In this document: piece by piece, positions 26,511-35,602 of the stretch | Layout: each line of letters starts with the position of its first letter | Position numbering within the stretch: position 1 is the stretch's first letter | Source: Caenimonas sp. SL110 | Lineage (GTDB): Bacteria > Pseudomonadota > Gammaproteobacteria > Burkholderiales > Burkholderiaceae_C | Assembly: GCF_001044395.1 (NCBI RefSeq) | Contig: NZ_JANU01000006.1 | Span: 124,001 to 188,000 of the forward strand | Length of the DNA: 64,000 nt | Direction: 5' to 3' | Position numbers and translations under genes: made by a program | The notes under the pieces: generated by a model | Database searches by the model: none | What the model saw: the letters and a program-made list of their open reading frames with translations, nothing else | Told to the model about the DNA's origin: nothing

Positions 26511-27626
26511 ATGGCTGAACGCGTGATTCCCCTCGTCGACCAGCGCGTGGCAGCGCTGCGGGCCAGCGTGCCTGAGCAAGCTATCCCTGCCAGCGGCCTG
26601 CTGGTCGATTCGCTGGGCCGGCCGCTGCGCGACCTGCGCATCAGCGTCACCGACCGCTGCAACTTTCGCTGCAGCTATTGCATGCCCAAGGAAGTGTTCG
26701 ACAAGAACTATCCCTACCTGCCGCATGCATCGCTGCTGACCTTCGAGGAAATCACCCGGCTCGCGAAGCAATTCGTCGCGCACGGCGTGCAGAAGATCCG
26801 GCTCACCGGCGGCGAGCCGCTGCTGCGCAAGAACATCGAAATCCTGATTGAGCAACTCGCGCAACTGCGAACGGTTGAAGGCGAGCCGCTGGACATCACG
26901 CTCACCACCAATGGTTCGCTGCTGGCGCGCAAGGCACGCGCCTTGAAGGCTGCGGGATTGCAACGCGTCACCGTGAGCCTGGACGGCCTGGACGACACCG
27001 TGTTTCGCAGCATGAACGATGTGGATTTTCCGGTGGCAGAAGTGCTGGCCGGAATCGAAGCGGCGCGCGAAGCGGGGCTGGGTCCTATCAAGCTGAACAT
27101 GGTGGTCAAGCGCGGCACGAATGACCACGAAATCCTCACGATGGCCCGACACTTCAAGGGCACGGGCGTGGTGTTGCGCTTCATCGAATACATGGATGTG
27201 GGCGCAACCAACGGCTGGCGCATGGATGAAGTCATGCCGTCTGCGGAAGTCGTCGCGCGCATCCACGCCGAGCTGCCGCTGGTGCAACTGGAACCGAGCG
27301 CACCCGGCGAGACGGCAGAGCGCTGGGGCTATGCCGATGGCGGCGGCGAAATCGGCGTCATCAGCAGCGTGACGCATGCCTTTTGCGGTGAATGCAACCG
27401 GGCGCGCCTTTCGACGGAGGGGCAGCTGTATCTGTGCCTGTTCGCGACGCAGGGGCATGACCTCAAATCACTGCTTCGCGCAGGCGCAAGCGACGCCGAC
27501 ATCGCATCGGCCATAGGCCACATCTGGCATGGCCGCAGCGACCGCTACTCTGAACTTCGCGCCACCCTGGCGCCTGATACCGGCACCGGCCAACGCCGTG
27601 TCGAAATGAGCTACATCGGAGGCTGA
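26511..27626 (+). CDS. moaA: GTP 3',8-cyclase, molybdenum cofactor synthesis
   Basis: A 371-residue radical SAM enzyme that converts GTP to 3',8-cyclo-GTP, the first step of molybdopterin synthesis. The radical SAM Cys triad is CNFRCSYC and the second C-terminal cluster has [10 protein letters not shown] with a downstream Cys in LYLCLFA. It ends with the conserved GG. Its stop TGA is in the same frame as the next gene, mobA. Confidence 0.96.
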   Translation: MAERVIPLVDQRVAALRASVPEQAIPASGLLVDSLGRPLRDLRISVTDRCNFRCSYCMPKEVFDKNYPYLPHASLLTFEEITRLAKQFVAHGVQKIRLTGGEPLLRKNIEILIEQLAQLRTVEGEPLDITLTTNGSLLARKARALKAAGLQRVTVSLDGLDDTVFRSMNDVDFPVAEVLAGIEAAREAGLGPIKLNMVVKRGTNDHEILTMARHFKGTGVVLRFIEYMDVGATNGWRMDEVMPSAEVVARIHAELPLVQLEPSAPGETAERWGYADGGGEIGVISSVTHAFCGECNRARLSTEGQLYLCLFATQGHDLKSLLRAGASDADIASAIGHIWHGRSDRYSELRATLAPDTGTGQRRVEMSYIGG

Positions 27627-28238
27627 TTGATAGAGACAGCAGACATCACGGGCGTGATCCTGGCGGGCGGGCGCGGCTCGCGCATGGGCGGCGTCGACAA
27701 GGGCCTGCAGAACTTCAACGGCATGCCGATGGCGATGCACACCCTGATGCGCCTGCAGCCGCAGGTCGGCGAGATCATGATCAACGCCAATCGCAACCTC
27801 GGTGCGTATGAATCGTTCGGCGTGCCGGTCTGGCCCGATGTGATCGGCGACTATGCAGGGCCGCTGGCGGGCTTTCTGACGGCACTGGAACGCTGCGAAA
27901 CCGGCTGGCTGGTGACGACGCCTTGCGACTCGCCGCTGTTTCCGCAGGATCTGGTCGCGCGCCTGGCCAAGGCCGCTTCGGACCAGCAGGCAGAAATTGC
28001 AATGGCGGCTGCGCCTGAAGAAGACGGACAACTGCGTACGCAGCCGGTGTTCTGCCTCTTGCGCGTGGACCTGCTGGAAAGCCTGGTGGCGTTCACCCAT
28101 GGTGGTGGCCGCAAGATCGACGCATGGACCGCGCAGCACAAGACGGTGACTGTGCCCTTCGACCAGCCGGGGGACGATCCGCGGGCGTTTTTCAACGCGA
28201 ACACGCTGGCCGAATTGCATAGGCTCGAACAGACATGA
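27627..28238 (+). CDS. mobA: Molybdenum cofactor guanylyltransferase
   Basis: A 203-residue enzyme that adds GMP to Mo-molybdopterin. The nucleotide-binding motif [17 protein letters not shown] is present, with the metal-binding-type [10 protein letters not shown]. The start is a TTG at 27627, directly after the moaA TGA, in the same reading frame. GGAGG at 27618-27622 is 4 bases before the TTG, a slightly short spacing. No ATG or GTG lies upstream in frame without passing the stop, so expression depends on re-initiation or readthrough. It overlaps moeA by 4 bases. Confidence 0.93.
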   Translation: MIETADITGVILAGGRGSRMGGVDKGLQNFNGMPMAMHTLMRLQPQVGEIMINANRNLGAYESFGVPVWPDVIGDYAGPLAGFLTALERCETGWLVTTPCDSPLFPQDLVARLAKAASDQQAEIAMAAAPEEDGQLRTQPVFCLLRVDLLESLVAFTHGGGRKIDAWTAQHKTVTVPFDQPGDDPRAFFNANTLAELHRLEQT

Positions 28239-29521
28239 AGTCGCTGGACCAGATCGCGGCCGAGTTGCAGGGCTACGACCCGCAGGCGCTCAGTGCGCAG
28301 GGCGTGAACGACTTTCTTGCACGGCTGGTCGAACCGGTTGGCGAGATGCAATCGGTCGCGATCATGGAAGCGCTCGGCCGCGTGCTGGCTGCGGATGTCA
28401 TTTCGCCGGTCGATGTACCGCCGCACGACAACTCCGCCATGGACGGCTTTGCATTCGATGGATCGCAGTTGGGCGATGGTGAATTGACACTGGAAGTGAT
28501 CGGGACCACGTTGGCAGGCAAGGCATGGCAAGGTAGCGTGGGCCCCGGCCAGTGCGTCAAGATCATGACGGGCGCGATCATGCCTGCCGGGCTCGACACG
28601 GTGGTGCCGCAGGAATTCACCAAGACCGCTACAGATGGTCGCATCGTCATTCCGGCGAAGCTGCTGGCCGCAGGCGATAACCGGCGTCTTGCGGGTGAAG
28701 ACATCGCGCGAGGCAAGCCTGCGCTATTGCGAGGCGACCGTCTCACTCCGGCTGCTCTCGGTCTCGCAGCAAGCCTGGGAATTCCGACGGTGCCTGTTGT
28801 GCGCCGGGTGCGAGTCGCGTATTTTTCCACCGGCGATGAAATCCTGAGCCTGGGTGATGCGCCTCGCGAAGGCGCGGTGTACGACAGCAATCGCTACACC
28901 GTGTTCGGTTTGCTCACGCGCCTGGGTTGCGAGGTGATCGACCTGGGTGTCGTGCGCGATGAACCTGCTGCGCTGGAGGCTGCATTCACCGATGCGGCAT
29001 CAAGGGCTGACGCCATCATCACCAGCGGCGGTGTCAGCGTGGGTGAAGCCGACTACACCAAGGCCATGATGAAGAAGCTGGGCGATGTCGCGTTCTGGCG
29101 CATCGCGATGCGTCCGGGGCGGCCGATGGCTGTCGGGCGCATCGAGTCGGGAGATGCGAAGCGGCCCGGCGCAGTGCTGTTCGGCTTGCCCGGTAATCCG
29201 GTCGCTGTGATGGTGACTTTTCTTGCGTTCGTACGCCCTGCCCTGTTGCAGCTGATGGGCGCGAAAGCCGAGCAACCGCCGCTGCTCAAGGCGCGCAGCG
29301 AAGAGGCGATCCGAAAGAAGGCGGGCCGCACCGAATACCAGCGCGGTTGGGTCAGCGTTGCTGCCGATGGATCGCTGCAAGTGCGCACCACGGGCAACCA
29401 GGGGTCCGGCGTGCTCAGTTCAATGGTGCAAGCCAACGGGCTCATCGTGCTGCACCACGCGCAAGGCAATGTGGCTGCGGGCGATCCGGTGGACGTGATG
29501 ATGTTCGAAGGCGTGATTTAG
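28235..29521 (+). CDS. moeA: Molybdopterin molybdenumtransferase
   Basis: A 428-residue MoeA that inserts molybdenum into adenylylated molybdopterin. Family motifs include [16 protein letters not shown] near residue 66, [20 protein letters not shown] and the [15 protein letters not shown] active-site region. It completes the moaA-mobA-moeA operon and starts with a 4-base ATGA overlap with mobA. Confidence 0.96.
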   Translation: MKSLDQIAAELQGYDPQALSAQGVNDFLARLVEPVGEMQSVAIMEALGRVLAADVISPVDVPPHDNSAMDGFAFDGSQLGDGELTLEVIGTTLAGKAWQGSVGPGQCVKIMTGAIMPAGLDTVVPQEFTKTATDGRIVIPAKLLAAGDNRRLAGEDIARGKPALLRGDRLTPAALGLAASLGIPTVPVVRRVRVAYFSTGDEILSLGDAPREGAVYDSNRYTVFGLLTRLGCEVIDLGVVRDEPAALEAAFTDAASRADAIITSGGVSVGEADYTKAMMKKLGDVAFWRIAMRPGRPMAVGRIESGDAKRPGAVLFGLPGNPVAVMVTFLAFVRPALLQLMGAKAEQPPLLKARSEEAIRKKAGRTEYQRGWVSVAADGSLQVRTTGNQGSGVLSSMVQANGLIVLHHAQGNVAAGDPVDVMMFEGVI

Positions 29522-29538
29522 GCTGGACTTGCCTTGCT

Positions 29539-29572
29539 CCCTCCCCCGCTGGGGGAGGGTTGGGGTGGGGGC
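29539..29572 (+). repeat. Hairpin repeat, left copy (REP-like)
   Basis: A 34-base element that starts CCCTCCCCCGCTGGGGGAGG, a 9-base perfect stem with a GCT loop, followed by a G-rich tail. An inverted copy lies at 31007-31040 with 29 of 34 bases identical (hand alignment). It follows moeA and may act as a terminator or REP-like element. Confidence 0.7.
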
Positions 29573-29636
29573 ACAGCGGCCCTCGCAATGAGAGAGTCTT
29601 GCAGGAACTTTAGTAGGCATTCGGTTACATATCCAA

Positions 29637-29650
29637 GAGCAATTTTGCTC
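29637..29650. promoter_or_regulatory. Perfect inverted repeat next to the start of the unknown gene
   Basis: GAGCAA-TT-TTGCTC forms a perfect 6-base-arm inverted repeat 7 bases before ATG 29658. It could be an operator or an RNA hairpin near the ribosome site; I cannot tell which. Confidence 0.4.
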
Positions 29651-29657
29651 GTCCCGA

Positions 29658-30938
29658 ATGATTGGAGTTCCCTTGCCGAGTTCAGTTTCTTCCACCAAGT
29701 CCGTGCGCGTCGCCGTACCGGAAAACAATCCCGCCCCGAATGACGCATCGCAACCCGCCGATGAGCCGCAAATTCAGAAGTTGACCCTGCAGCCACACGG
29801 CTTTCAGAAGCTGCCGGGCTCGCTTCTCACGCTCAACGGCATGTTGTCGGTGCCCGATATCGCTCAGGTCAAGCCAGTCGATAAGTTTCTGAACGAGGGC
29901 TTGGATGGTACGAACGTCCATCCGACTTTGGCCGCTGCGATTGACGCGGGGCAGACGGTCAAGACCCGGGAAACGCTTGCCGCAGAGGCGGCCAGGATCT
30001 CGGCCGCCAGGCCGAACGATCCGAAATGGAAACGCATGTATTACGAGTTGAATGAAAAACTAGCCGTGGCCAAGATCAGTTTGGCGAGCGCCCAAGACGC
30101 AGCGCTACGGGCTGACCGTACACGGCCTATCGCACGCGCCCGACATCTGCAACTGATCGAGCTGGCCCAGCAGCTCAAAAACACACCCGACTCGCCTGAG
30201 GCACTGCGCTCGGCTCACTCACTGCTGCGAAAGTGCTTCAAACATGAGCAGGCGTTTCTTGCGCAGAAACACTACATCGCCTTCTCACGCAAGAGCCGCG
30301 AAGACCTTGATGTCGACGCTTATCGGGCGTTGGTGGGCCAGCACTTCCTGGCTTACGGCGCTCAGGCAACGATCAGATTCATGAACGAGCTGTTCGAAGC
30401 GCTTGAGTACTCCTTCACCTTCACGGCCGAACGCAGGCTCGCCATCCGGAGCGCTTTCGAGCCGGTGCGGTTGCGCGTCGAAGTGCTCTGCAACAGGGCG
30501 GACGCACGAACACCGCACATCCTGACCGAAGCGCAGCGGACCGACGACACGATGCTGATTGCTGCAGCTAAATCGAATGCGGGGCAAATGGATATCGCAG
30601 GCCTGCAGGCCCTGAGCCCGATCGACGCAACCGGCCTTTTCATGTTCATGGTAGATCTGCGAGCGGTGGGCAAAGCGGAGAACGTCCGGCGCACACTTCC
30701 TGCCACGGGCATGGACGATGCCAGGCTGGACCCGGTGCGAGATCAACTGGTGCTGAACCCTCTGGTCCTTTGCCGGCCCAACCAGTCAATGCGCAGCATT
30801 GAGCCCTGGCAGCGTCTGGAGGAGGCGTGCGGCGCGTTCGAGGATCTCGCCGATTTACCCTTCGAATTCACTTTCGAAGACATGTCCAACGAGGAAATCG
30901 TGCGCAGGGGTGGTTTGCCCCCATTCGATTTCGCCTGA
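29658..30938 (+). CDS. Unknown protein, possibly with an RGS-like helical domain
   Basis: A 426-residue soluble protein without a signal peptide, with a Ser/Pro/Asp-rich N-terminus (PSSVSSTKSVRVAVPENN) of the kind seen in type III effectors. It has no recognised motif. Residues about 187-282 contain RKCFKHEQAFLAQKHYIAF and GQHFLAYGAQATIRFM and FEPVRLRVEVLCN, which I can align loosely with RGS helices, as in the gene at 12869-13711, but without the Glu-Asn pair. The annotated ATG 29658 lacks a clear ribosome site. TTG 29673 in the same frame has GGAG 5 bases upstream and may be the true start. Both sides carry inverted hairpin repeats, so it may be a horizontally acquired cassette. Confidence 0.55.
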   Translation: MIGVPLPSSVSSTKSVRVAVPENNPAPNDASQPADEPQIQKLTLQPHGFQKLPGSLLTLNGMLSVPDIAQVKPVDKFLNEGLDGTNVHPTLAAAIDAGQTVKTRETLAAEAARISAARPNDPKWKRMYYELNEKLAVAKISLASAQDAALRADRTRPIARARHLQLIELAQQLKNTPDSPEALRSAHSLLRKCFKHEQAFLAQKHYIAFSRKSREDLDVDAYRALVGQHFLAYGAQATIRFMNELFEALEYSFTFTAERRLAIRSAFEPVRLRVEVLCNRADARTPHILTEAQRTDDTMLIAAAKSNAGQMDIAGLQALSPIDATGLFMFMVDLRAVGKAENVRRTLPATGMDDARLDPVRDQLVLNPLVLCRPNQSMRSIEPWQRLEEACGAFEDLADLPFEFTFEDMSNEEIVRRGGLPPFDFA

Positions 30939-31006
30939 GCAAAACGAGGGAGGCGGAGATCGTCGGTAGCTTCTTCAGGGGGGAGCTGCGGTTCCCATCG
31001 CCGCCG

Positions 31007-31040
31007 GCCCCCATCCCGGCCTTCCCCCAGCGGGGGAAGG
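31007..31040 (-). repeat. Hairpin repeat, right copy (inverted)
   Basis: Reads as the reverse complement of the element at 29539-29572. The stem is CCTTCCCCC with GGGGGAAGG and an AGC loop. One of the differences from the left copy is compensatory (C-G to T-A in the stem), which supports a structured element. It lies between the unknown gene and the next gene. Confidence 0.7.
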
Positions 31041-31052
31041 AGAGACAGCCGA

Positions 31053-32147
31053 TCAGGTCGTGGCTACCCTTACGACCGCGATTGGGGGCAAGTCCCGCGA
31101 CAGGCATTCCCACTTCGTCCCGCCATCCTCGCTGACCCACAAGCCACCGGTCGTCGACCCCATCGCCAACGTGTTCCCATCGCCAGACACAGCCAGGCCA
31201 TGCCGATAAACCAGGTGATACGCATCCTGCTGCGGCAAGCCTTCACCATGCGCAACGAATGTCGCGCCACCATCGCGCGTCTCGTTCACCACCACACGAC
31301 CATCCACCGGCACGCGCATCGCATCGGCTTGCGCCGGCACGAACCACGCGCGATTTGCATCGGCCGGATGCGCGACCACCGGGAATCCAAATTCGCTGGG
31401 AGCAGGCGCCGCAATCCGGTCCCACTTCATCCCGCCATTGGCCGAGCGGTACATGCCGCCGTGATGCTGCATCCACAACACATCAGGGTCTGCGACACAC
31501 TGCGCCAGGCAATGCACGTCCTGGATGTTGGGGTCTTCGCGGCGCTCGGGCGGCATGAAATCGGCCACCATGCCGACGGAGGTATTGGCCCAGGTCGCGC
31601 CGCCGTCAAAGGTCTGCCAGACACCGCCGCACGAAATGCCGATGCTCACATGGTTGGCATTGCGCGGGTCCACGATGATCGAATGAATGCCCGGATGGTC
31701 GTAGCCACCGCCGAACCACATCGCGCGCTCGGGCCGGTCCCACAGGCTCTCGACCAGCTTCCAGCTTTTTGCGCCGTCATCGGACACGAACAAACCGGCT
31801 GGAATGCACCCCGCCCACAGCCTACCGTCGCGCCCTGCCGCCAGACCCCAGATGACATCGACGCTCCACGGCATCGGGTCGTCTTTCCAGGTGCCTTCGG
31901 TCGGCTTGGGCGGAAAGGCCGGCGCGGCGACCTCGGTCCAATTCGCGCCCTGGTCAGTGGTCTTCCAGAGCTTGACGCCAAAGTGCCCCAGCCGCAGCGC
32001 TGCGTACCACGCGCCGCTCACCGGGTCTTGCAGGAAATGCGTTACGGGCTCGCCGGCAAATGCGGGCTTGCCGATACGCCAGCTACCGGCTTCACGCCTG
32101 ACGGTGAAGAGCCCCTTGCGCGTGCCGACCCAGATCGTTGCTGCCAT
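31053..32147 (-). CDS. Beta-propeller (BNR/sortilin-like repeat) protein
   Basis: A 364-residue protein with repeated BNR/Asp-box-like motifs such as TTDQGANWTEV, VSDDGAKSWKLVE, TFDGGATWANTS, SANGGMKWDRI and VSEDGGTKWECL. These suggest a six- to seven-bladed propeller like those in sialidases and VPS10-type proteins. The family is annotated exo-alpha-sialidase or WD40/YVTN-repeat protein, but catalytic residues for a sialidase are not evident. No signal peptide is seen. It is followed by a MoaD-like gene with a 2-base gap, a pairing that suggests a joint function. Confidence 0.75.
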   Translation of the reverse strand: MAATIWVGTRKGLFTVRREAGSWRIGKPAFAGEPVTHFLQDPVSGAWYAALRLGHFGVKLWKTTDQGANWTEVAAPAFPPKPTEGTWKDDPMPWSVDVIWGLAAGRDGRLWAGCIPAGLFVSDDGAKSWKLVESLWDRPERAMWFGGGYDHPGIHSIIVDPRNANHVSIGISCGGVWQTFDGGATWANTSVGMVADFMPPERREDPNIQDVHCLAQCVADPDVLWMQHHGGMYRSANGGMKWDRIAAPAPSEFGFPVVAHPADANRAWFVPAQADAMRVPVDGRVVVNETRDGGATFVAHGEGLPQQDAYHLVYRHGLAVSGDGNTLAMGSTTGGLWVSEDGGTKWECLSRDLPPIAVVRVATT

Positions 32148-32149
32148 GC

Positions 32150-32419
32150 CTAACCTCCAGTCAGTGCCTGAATGACCATCACCTTGTCTTCGGGTTGCAG
32201 CGCGATGTCGAGCGCTGCGCGGTCACGAATCATTTGCGCATTCACAAACACCGCGACGTGCTTGCGCACCGCGCCTTGCTCATCGAGCACATAACTGCGA
32301 AGGCCCGGTGCAGCCAGCAATGCGTTGTCCAATGCAGCGCGCAAGGTCGACGCATCAACCACCTGCGGCGGGCACGCCACATGGCGCGTCAGTGCGGGTG
32401 CGAACGCGACTGACGGCAT
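32150..32419 (-). CDS. MoaD/ThiS-family ubiquitin-like sulfur carrier
   Basis: An 89-residue protein with the beta-grasp pattern and a C-terminal Gly-Gly (VIQALTGG), as in MoaD and ThiS, which are adenylylated at the last Gly and then thiocarboxylated. It lies upstream of the propeller gene and not beside moaE, and the molybdopterin genes moaA-mobA-moeA are 3 kb away on the other strand. A partner E1-like enzyme is not in the window. It may serve molybdopterin synthesis or another sulfur transfer. Confidence 0.75.
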   Translation of the reverse strand: MPSVAFAPALTRHVACPPQVVDASTLRAALDNALLAAPGLRSYVLDEQGAVRKHVAVFVNAQMIRDRAALDIALQPEDKVMVIQALTGG

Positions 32420-32428
32420 GTCTGCAAA

Positions 32429-35400
32429 TTATTTCGCGATGAGGTCCGGGTGATGCACGACGGCTTCTTCGTGCGTCACCGCATGATTGGCGCCCGGCAC
32501 CTTCTGCCGCGCGAAGAGCAGGTACATCGTCGGCACCACGAACACGGTGAGCAAGGTGCCCAGCGACATGCCACCCACGATGACCCAGCCGATCTGGGTG
32601 CGGCTTTCGGCACCGGCGCCGGTGGCCAGCGCCAGCGGCAAGGCACCCAGCACCATCGCGCCGGTCGTCATCATGATCGGGCGCAGCCGCTGCGAAGCCG
32701 CCTTCACCACCGCATCGACAACACCCAGCCCCGCCTCGCGCAACTGGTTGGTGAACTCGACAATCAGAATGCCGTGCTTGGTGATGAGGCCCACCAGCGT
32801 GATCAGGCCAATCTGCGAATACACGTTGAGCGATCCGCCCGACCACTTGAGCGCAAGCAGCGCGCCAATCATCGACAGCGGCACCGACAGCATGATCACC
32901 AGCGGATCGACAAAGCTCTCGAACTGCGCGGCCAACACCAGAAAGATGAACAGCAGCGCCAGCACGAACACGATGGCGAGTGCGCCCTGCGACGCCTTGA
33001 ACTCACGCGAGGTGCCGTTCAGGTCCGTCGTGTAGCCCGGCTTGAGCACCTTTGCCGCCGTGGCATCCATGAAGGTCAACGCCTGGCCGAGCGAATACTC
33101 GGGCGAGAGGTTGGCGGTGATCGACACCGAACGGCGCTGGCCGAAGTGATTGAGCTCGCGCGGGCTCACGCTCTCGCGCACCTTCACCAGCGCAGACAGC
33201 GGAATCATCGTGTCGTTGCGGCCACGCACGTTGATGCTGTCGATGTCTTCGGGCGTGGAGCGGCCCGACGCCTGCGTCTGCACGATCACGTCGTACTGCT
33301 CGGCGTCACGCTTGTAGCGCGTGACCTGACGGCCGCCCAGCATGGTCTCCAGTGCCTTGGCAACGACCTCGACCGAGATGCCCAGGTCAGCCGCCTTCTC
33401 GCGATCGACTTCAATGCGCAGTTCGGGCTTGTTCAGCCGCAGGTCCACGTCGGGTGAGACGATGCCGGGGTTCTTGGCGATCTCGTCGAGCATCTGGCGC
33501 ACGACACGGTTGAGGTTGTCGTAGCTGTCGGAGGTCTGGATCACAAAGTTGAGCGGCCGTTCGCGAAAGCCCTGCCCCAGCGACGGCGGCGTGATCGCGA
33601 ATGCATTGACACCGGGCAGGTTGTTGAATTTCGGCCCCATCTCACGCGCGATATCGAGCGTCGAGCGCTTGCGGTTTTCCCAGTCCACCGTGCGATACAC
33701 CACGCTCGCCTGCGACACCGTCGGGTTACCGACGTTGGCAAAGATGCGGTCGAATTCAGGGTACTGCTGGCCGATCTGTTCCAGCGCCCGCGCATAGCGA
33801 TTGGTGTATTCGAGCGTCGAGCCATCGGGCGCATTCACGCTCGCCAAAATCGTGCCACGGTCTTCCAGCGGCGACAGCTCCTGGCGCATGGTGGGCCAGA
33901 CCAGCGCAATGCCCGCCGCGCTCGCCAGCATCACGCCGATCACGATCCAGCGCGCCTGCATCAGCTTCGACATGAAACCCGCACGCCGCGGGTCGCCGCC
34001 AGCGGGTTCCCAACGCCGCACCAGCAGCCAGCGCAGCGTAGTGGCGTATCGCGACTCCAGCCTGAACAAAAGCCGCTCCATCGTGCGGTCGAACCATCCG
34101 GGATTGGGGTTGTGCTTGAGCAGCTTGGAACACATCATCGGCGTGAGCGTGAGCGCGACGAAACCCGACACCAGCACCGCGCCGGCCAGTGCCAGCGCGA
34201 ACTCGACAAACAATCGCCCTGTGCGCCCCGGCGTGAAGGCCAGCGGCGCATACACCGCCACCAGCGTGAGGGTCATCGTGATGATCGCGAAGCCGATTTC
34301 ACGCGCGCCCTTGATCGACGCAGAGAACGGATCGAGCCCTTCCTCGATGTGCCGGTAGATGTTCTCCAGCATCACGATCGCGTCGTCCACCACCAGCCCG
34401 ATCGCCAGCACCAATGCAAGCAAGGTGAGCGTGTTGATCGTGAAGCCAGCCAGCGCCATCAGCGCGAAGGTGCCAACCAGGCTCACAGGAATCGTGACGA
34501 TAGGAATGATCGAGGCCCGCATCGTTCGCAGGAACACGAAGATCACCAGCGCCACCAGCACGATAGCCTCGACGATGGTGCGGAACACGTTCTTGACCGA
34601 GCGGTCGATGAACAGCGAGTTGTCGTTGGCGATTTCGATGGTGACGTCCGGCGGCAAGTCCTGCTTGAGCTTGGGCAGCATGTCGCGCACGCCCTGCGAC
34701 AGGGTCAGCGGATTGGCGGTTGCCTGCCGGATCACGCCCGCAGAAATCGCCTGGCGACCGTTCAGCCGCACCGAACTGCGCTCGTCAGCCGGTCCTTCTT
34801 CGACCCGCGCCACGTCCCGCAACTTGATGGGGAAGCCATTGACGTTGCGTATCACGATCTCGCGAAACTGCGCCGGGCGCACCAGGTCGGTCTGCGAGGT
34901 CACGCTGAATTCACGCTGCTGCGATTCGATGCGCCCTGCGGGCAGCTCCAGATTGCTGCGGCGGATCGCGTCTTCGACGTCCTGCGTGCTCATGCGGTAG
35001 CCCGCGAGCTTGTCAGGGTCCAGCCACACGCGCATCGCGTACTTGCGCTCGCCGAAAATCCGAACATCGGCAACCCCGGTCACAGTCTGCAACCGGGACT
35101 TCACGATCCGGTTGACCAGGTCGTTGATCTGCAGCGGGTTGAGCGTGTCGCTGGTAAACGCCAACCAGATCACGGGGAACGCGTCTGCCTCGACTTTGGC
35201 GATCACCGGTTCTTCGATCTGTTGCGGCAGGCGGTTGCGCACGCGCGAGGTCCGGTCCCTGACTTCAGCGGCAGCGGCGTCCGCATCTTTTTCAAGCCGG
35301 AAGCGAACCGAAATCTGGCTCTGCTCGGCGCGGCTGATGGAGGTAATCACGTCCACCGCATCAATGCCTGCGATGGAATCTTCCAGCGGCTTGGTGACCT

Positions 35401-35584
35401 GCGTCTCGATCACCTCGGCCGAAGCGCCGGGGTACCGCACGCTGACGGTGACGACCGGCTCGTCGATCTTGGGATATTCGCGCACGGCCAGCCGGTTGAA
35501 GCTCACTGCGCCGATCAGCACGACCAGCAGCGACAGCACGGTGGCGAACACCGGACGTCGGATGGCTATTTCCGGGAGTTGCAT
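32429..35584 (-). CDS. RND efflux pump inner-membrane transporter (HAE1/AcrB type)
   Basis: A 1051-residue proton-driven multidrug transporter, the usual length for AcrB-like proteins. The proton-relay Asp pair in TM4 appears as IGLVVDDAIVMLENIYRH and the TM10 Lys as LVGLITKHGILIVEF. It has two large periplasmic loops and twelve membrane helices by pattern. It starts at the conserved MQLPEIAIRRPVFATVLS. Its periplasmic adaptor gene lies 18 bases upstream, but no outer membrane factor gene is adjacent. Confidence 0.95.
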   Translation of the reverse strand: MQLPEIAIRRPVFATVLSLLVVLIGAVSFNRLAVREYPKIDEPVVTVSVRYPGASAEVIETQVTKPLEDSIAGIDAVDVITSISRAEQSQISVRFRLEKDADAAAAEVRDRTSRVRNRLPQQIEEPVIAKVEADAFPVIWLAFTSDTLNPLQINDLVNRIVKSRLQTVTGVADVRIFGERKYAMRVWLDPDKLAGYRMSTQDVEDAIRRSNLELPAGRIESQQREFSVTSQTDLVRPAQFREIVIRNVNGFPIKLRDVARVEEGPADERSSVRLNGRQAISAGVIRQATANPLTLSQGVRDMLPKLKQDLPPDVTIEIANDNSLFIDRSVKNVFRTIVEAIVLVALVIFVFLRTMRASIIPIVTIPVSLVGTFALMALAGFTINTLTLLALVLAIGLVVDDAIVMLENIYRHIEEGLDPFSASIKGAREIGFAIITMTLTLVAVYAPLAFTPGRTGRLFVEFALALAGAVLVSGFVALTLTPMMCSKLLKHNPNPGWFDRTMERLLFRLESRYATTLRWLLVRRWEPAGGDPRRAGFMSKLMQARWIVIGVMLASAAGIALVWPTMRQELSPLEDRGTILASVNAPDGSTLEYTNRYARALEQIGQQYPEFDRIFANVGNPTVSQASVVYRTVDWENRKRSTLDIAREMGPKFNNLPGVNAFAITPPSLGQGFRERPLNFVIQTSDSYDNLNRVVRQMLDEIAKNPGIVSPDVDLRLNKPELRIEVDREKAADLGISVEVVAKALETMLGGRQVTRYKRDAEQYDVIVQTQASGRSTPEDIDSINVRGRNDTMIPLSALVKVRESVSPRELNHFGQRRSVSITANLSPEYSLGQALTFMDATAAKVLKPGYTTDLNGTSREFKASQGALAIVFVLALLFIFLVLAAQFESFVDPLVIMLSVPLSMIGALLALKWSGGSLNVYSQIGLITLVGLITKHGILIVEFTNQLREAGLGVVDAVVKAASQRLRPIMMTTGAMVLGALPLALATGAGAESRTQIGWVIVGGMSLGTLLTVFVVPTMYLLFARQKVPGANHAVTHEEAVVHHPDLIAK

Positions 35585-35602
35585 GGTTGTCGCCCTGCTG
35601 GA

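Noticed and set aside
31053..32147. Calling the propeller protein a sialidase
   Set aside because: BNR repeats are present but I could not identify the catalytic Arg triad, Tyr and Asp of sialidases, so only the fold is claimed.
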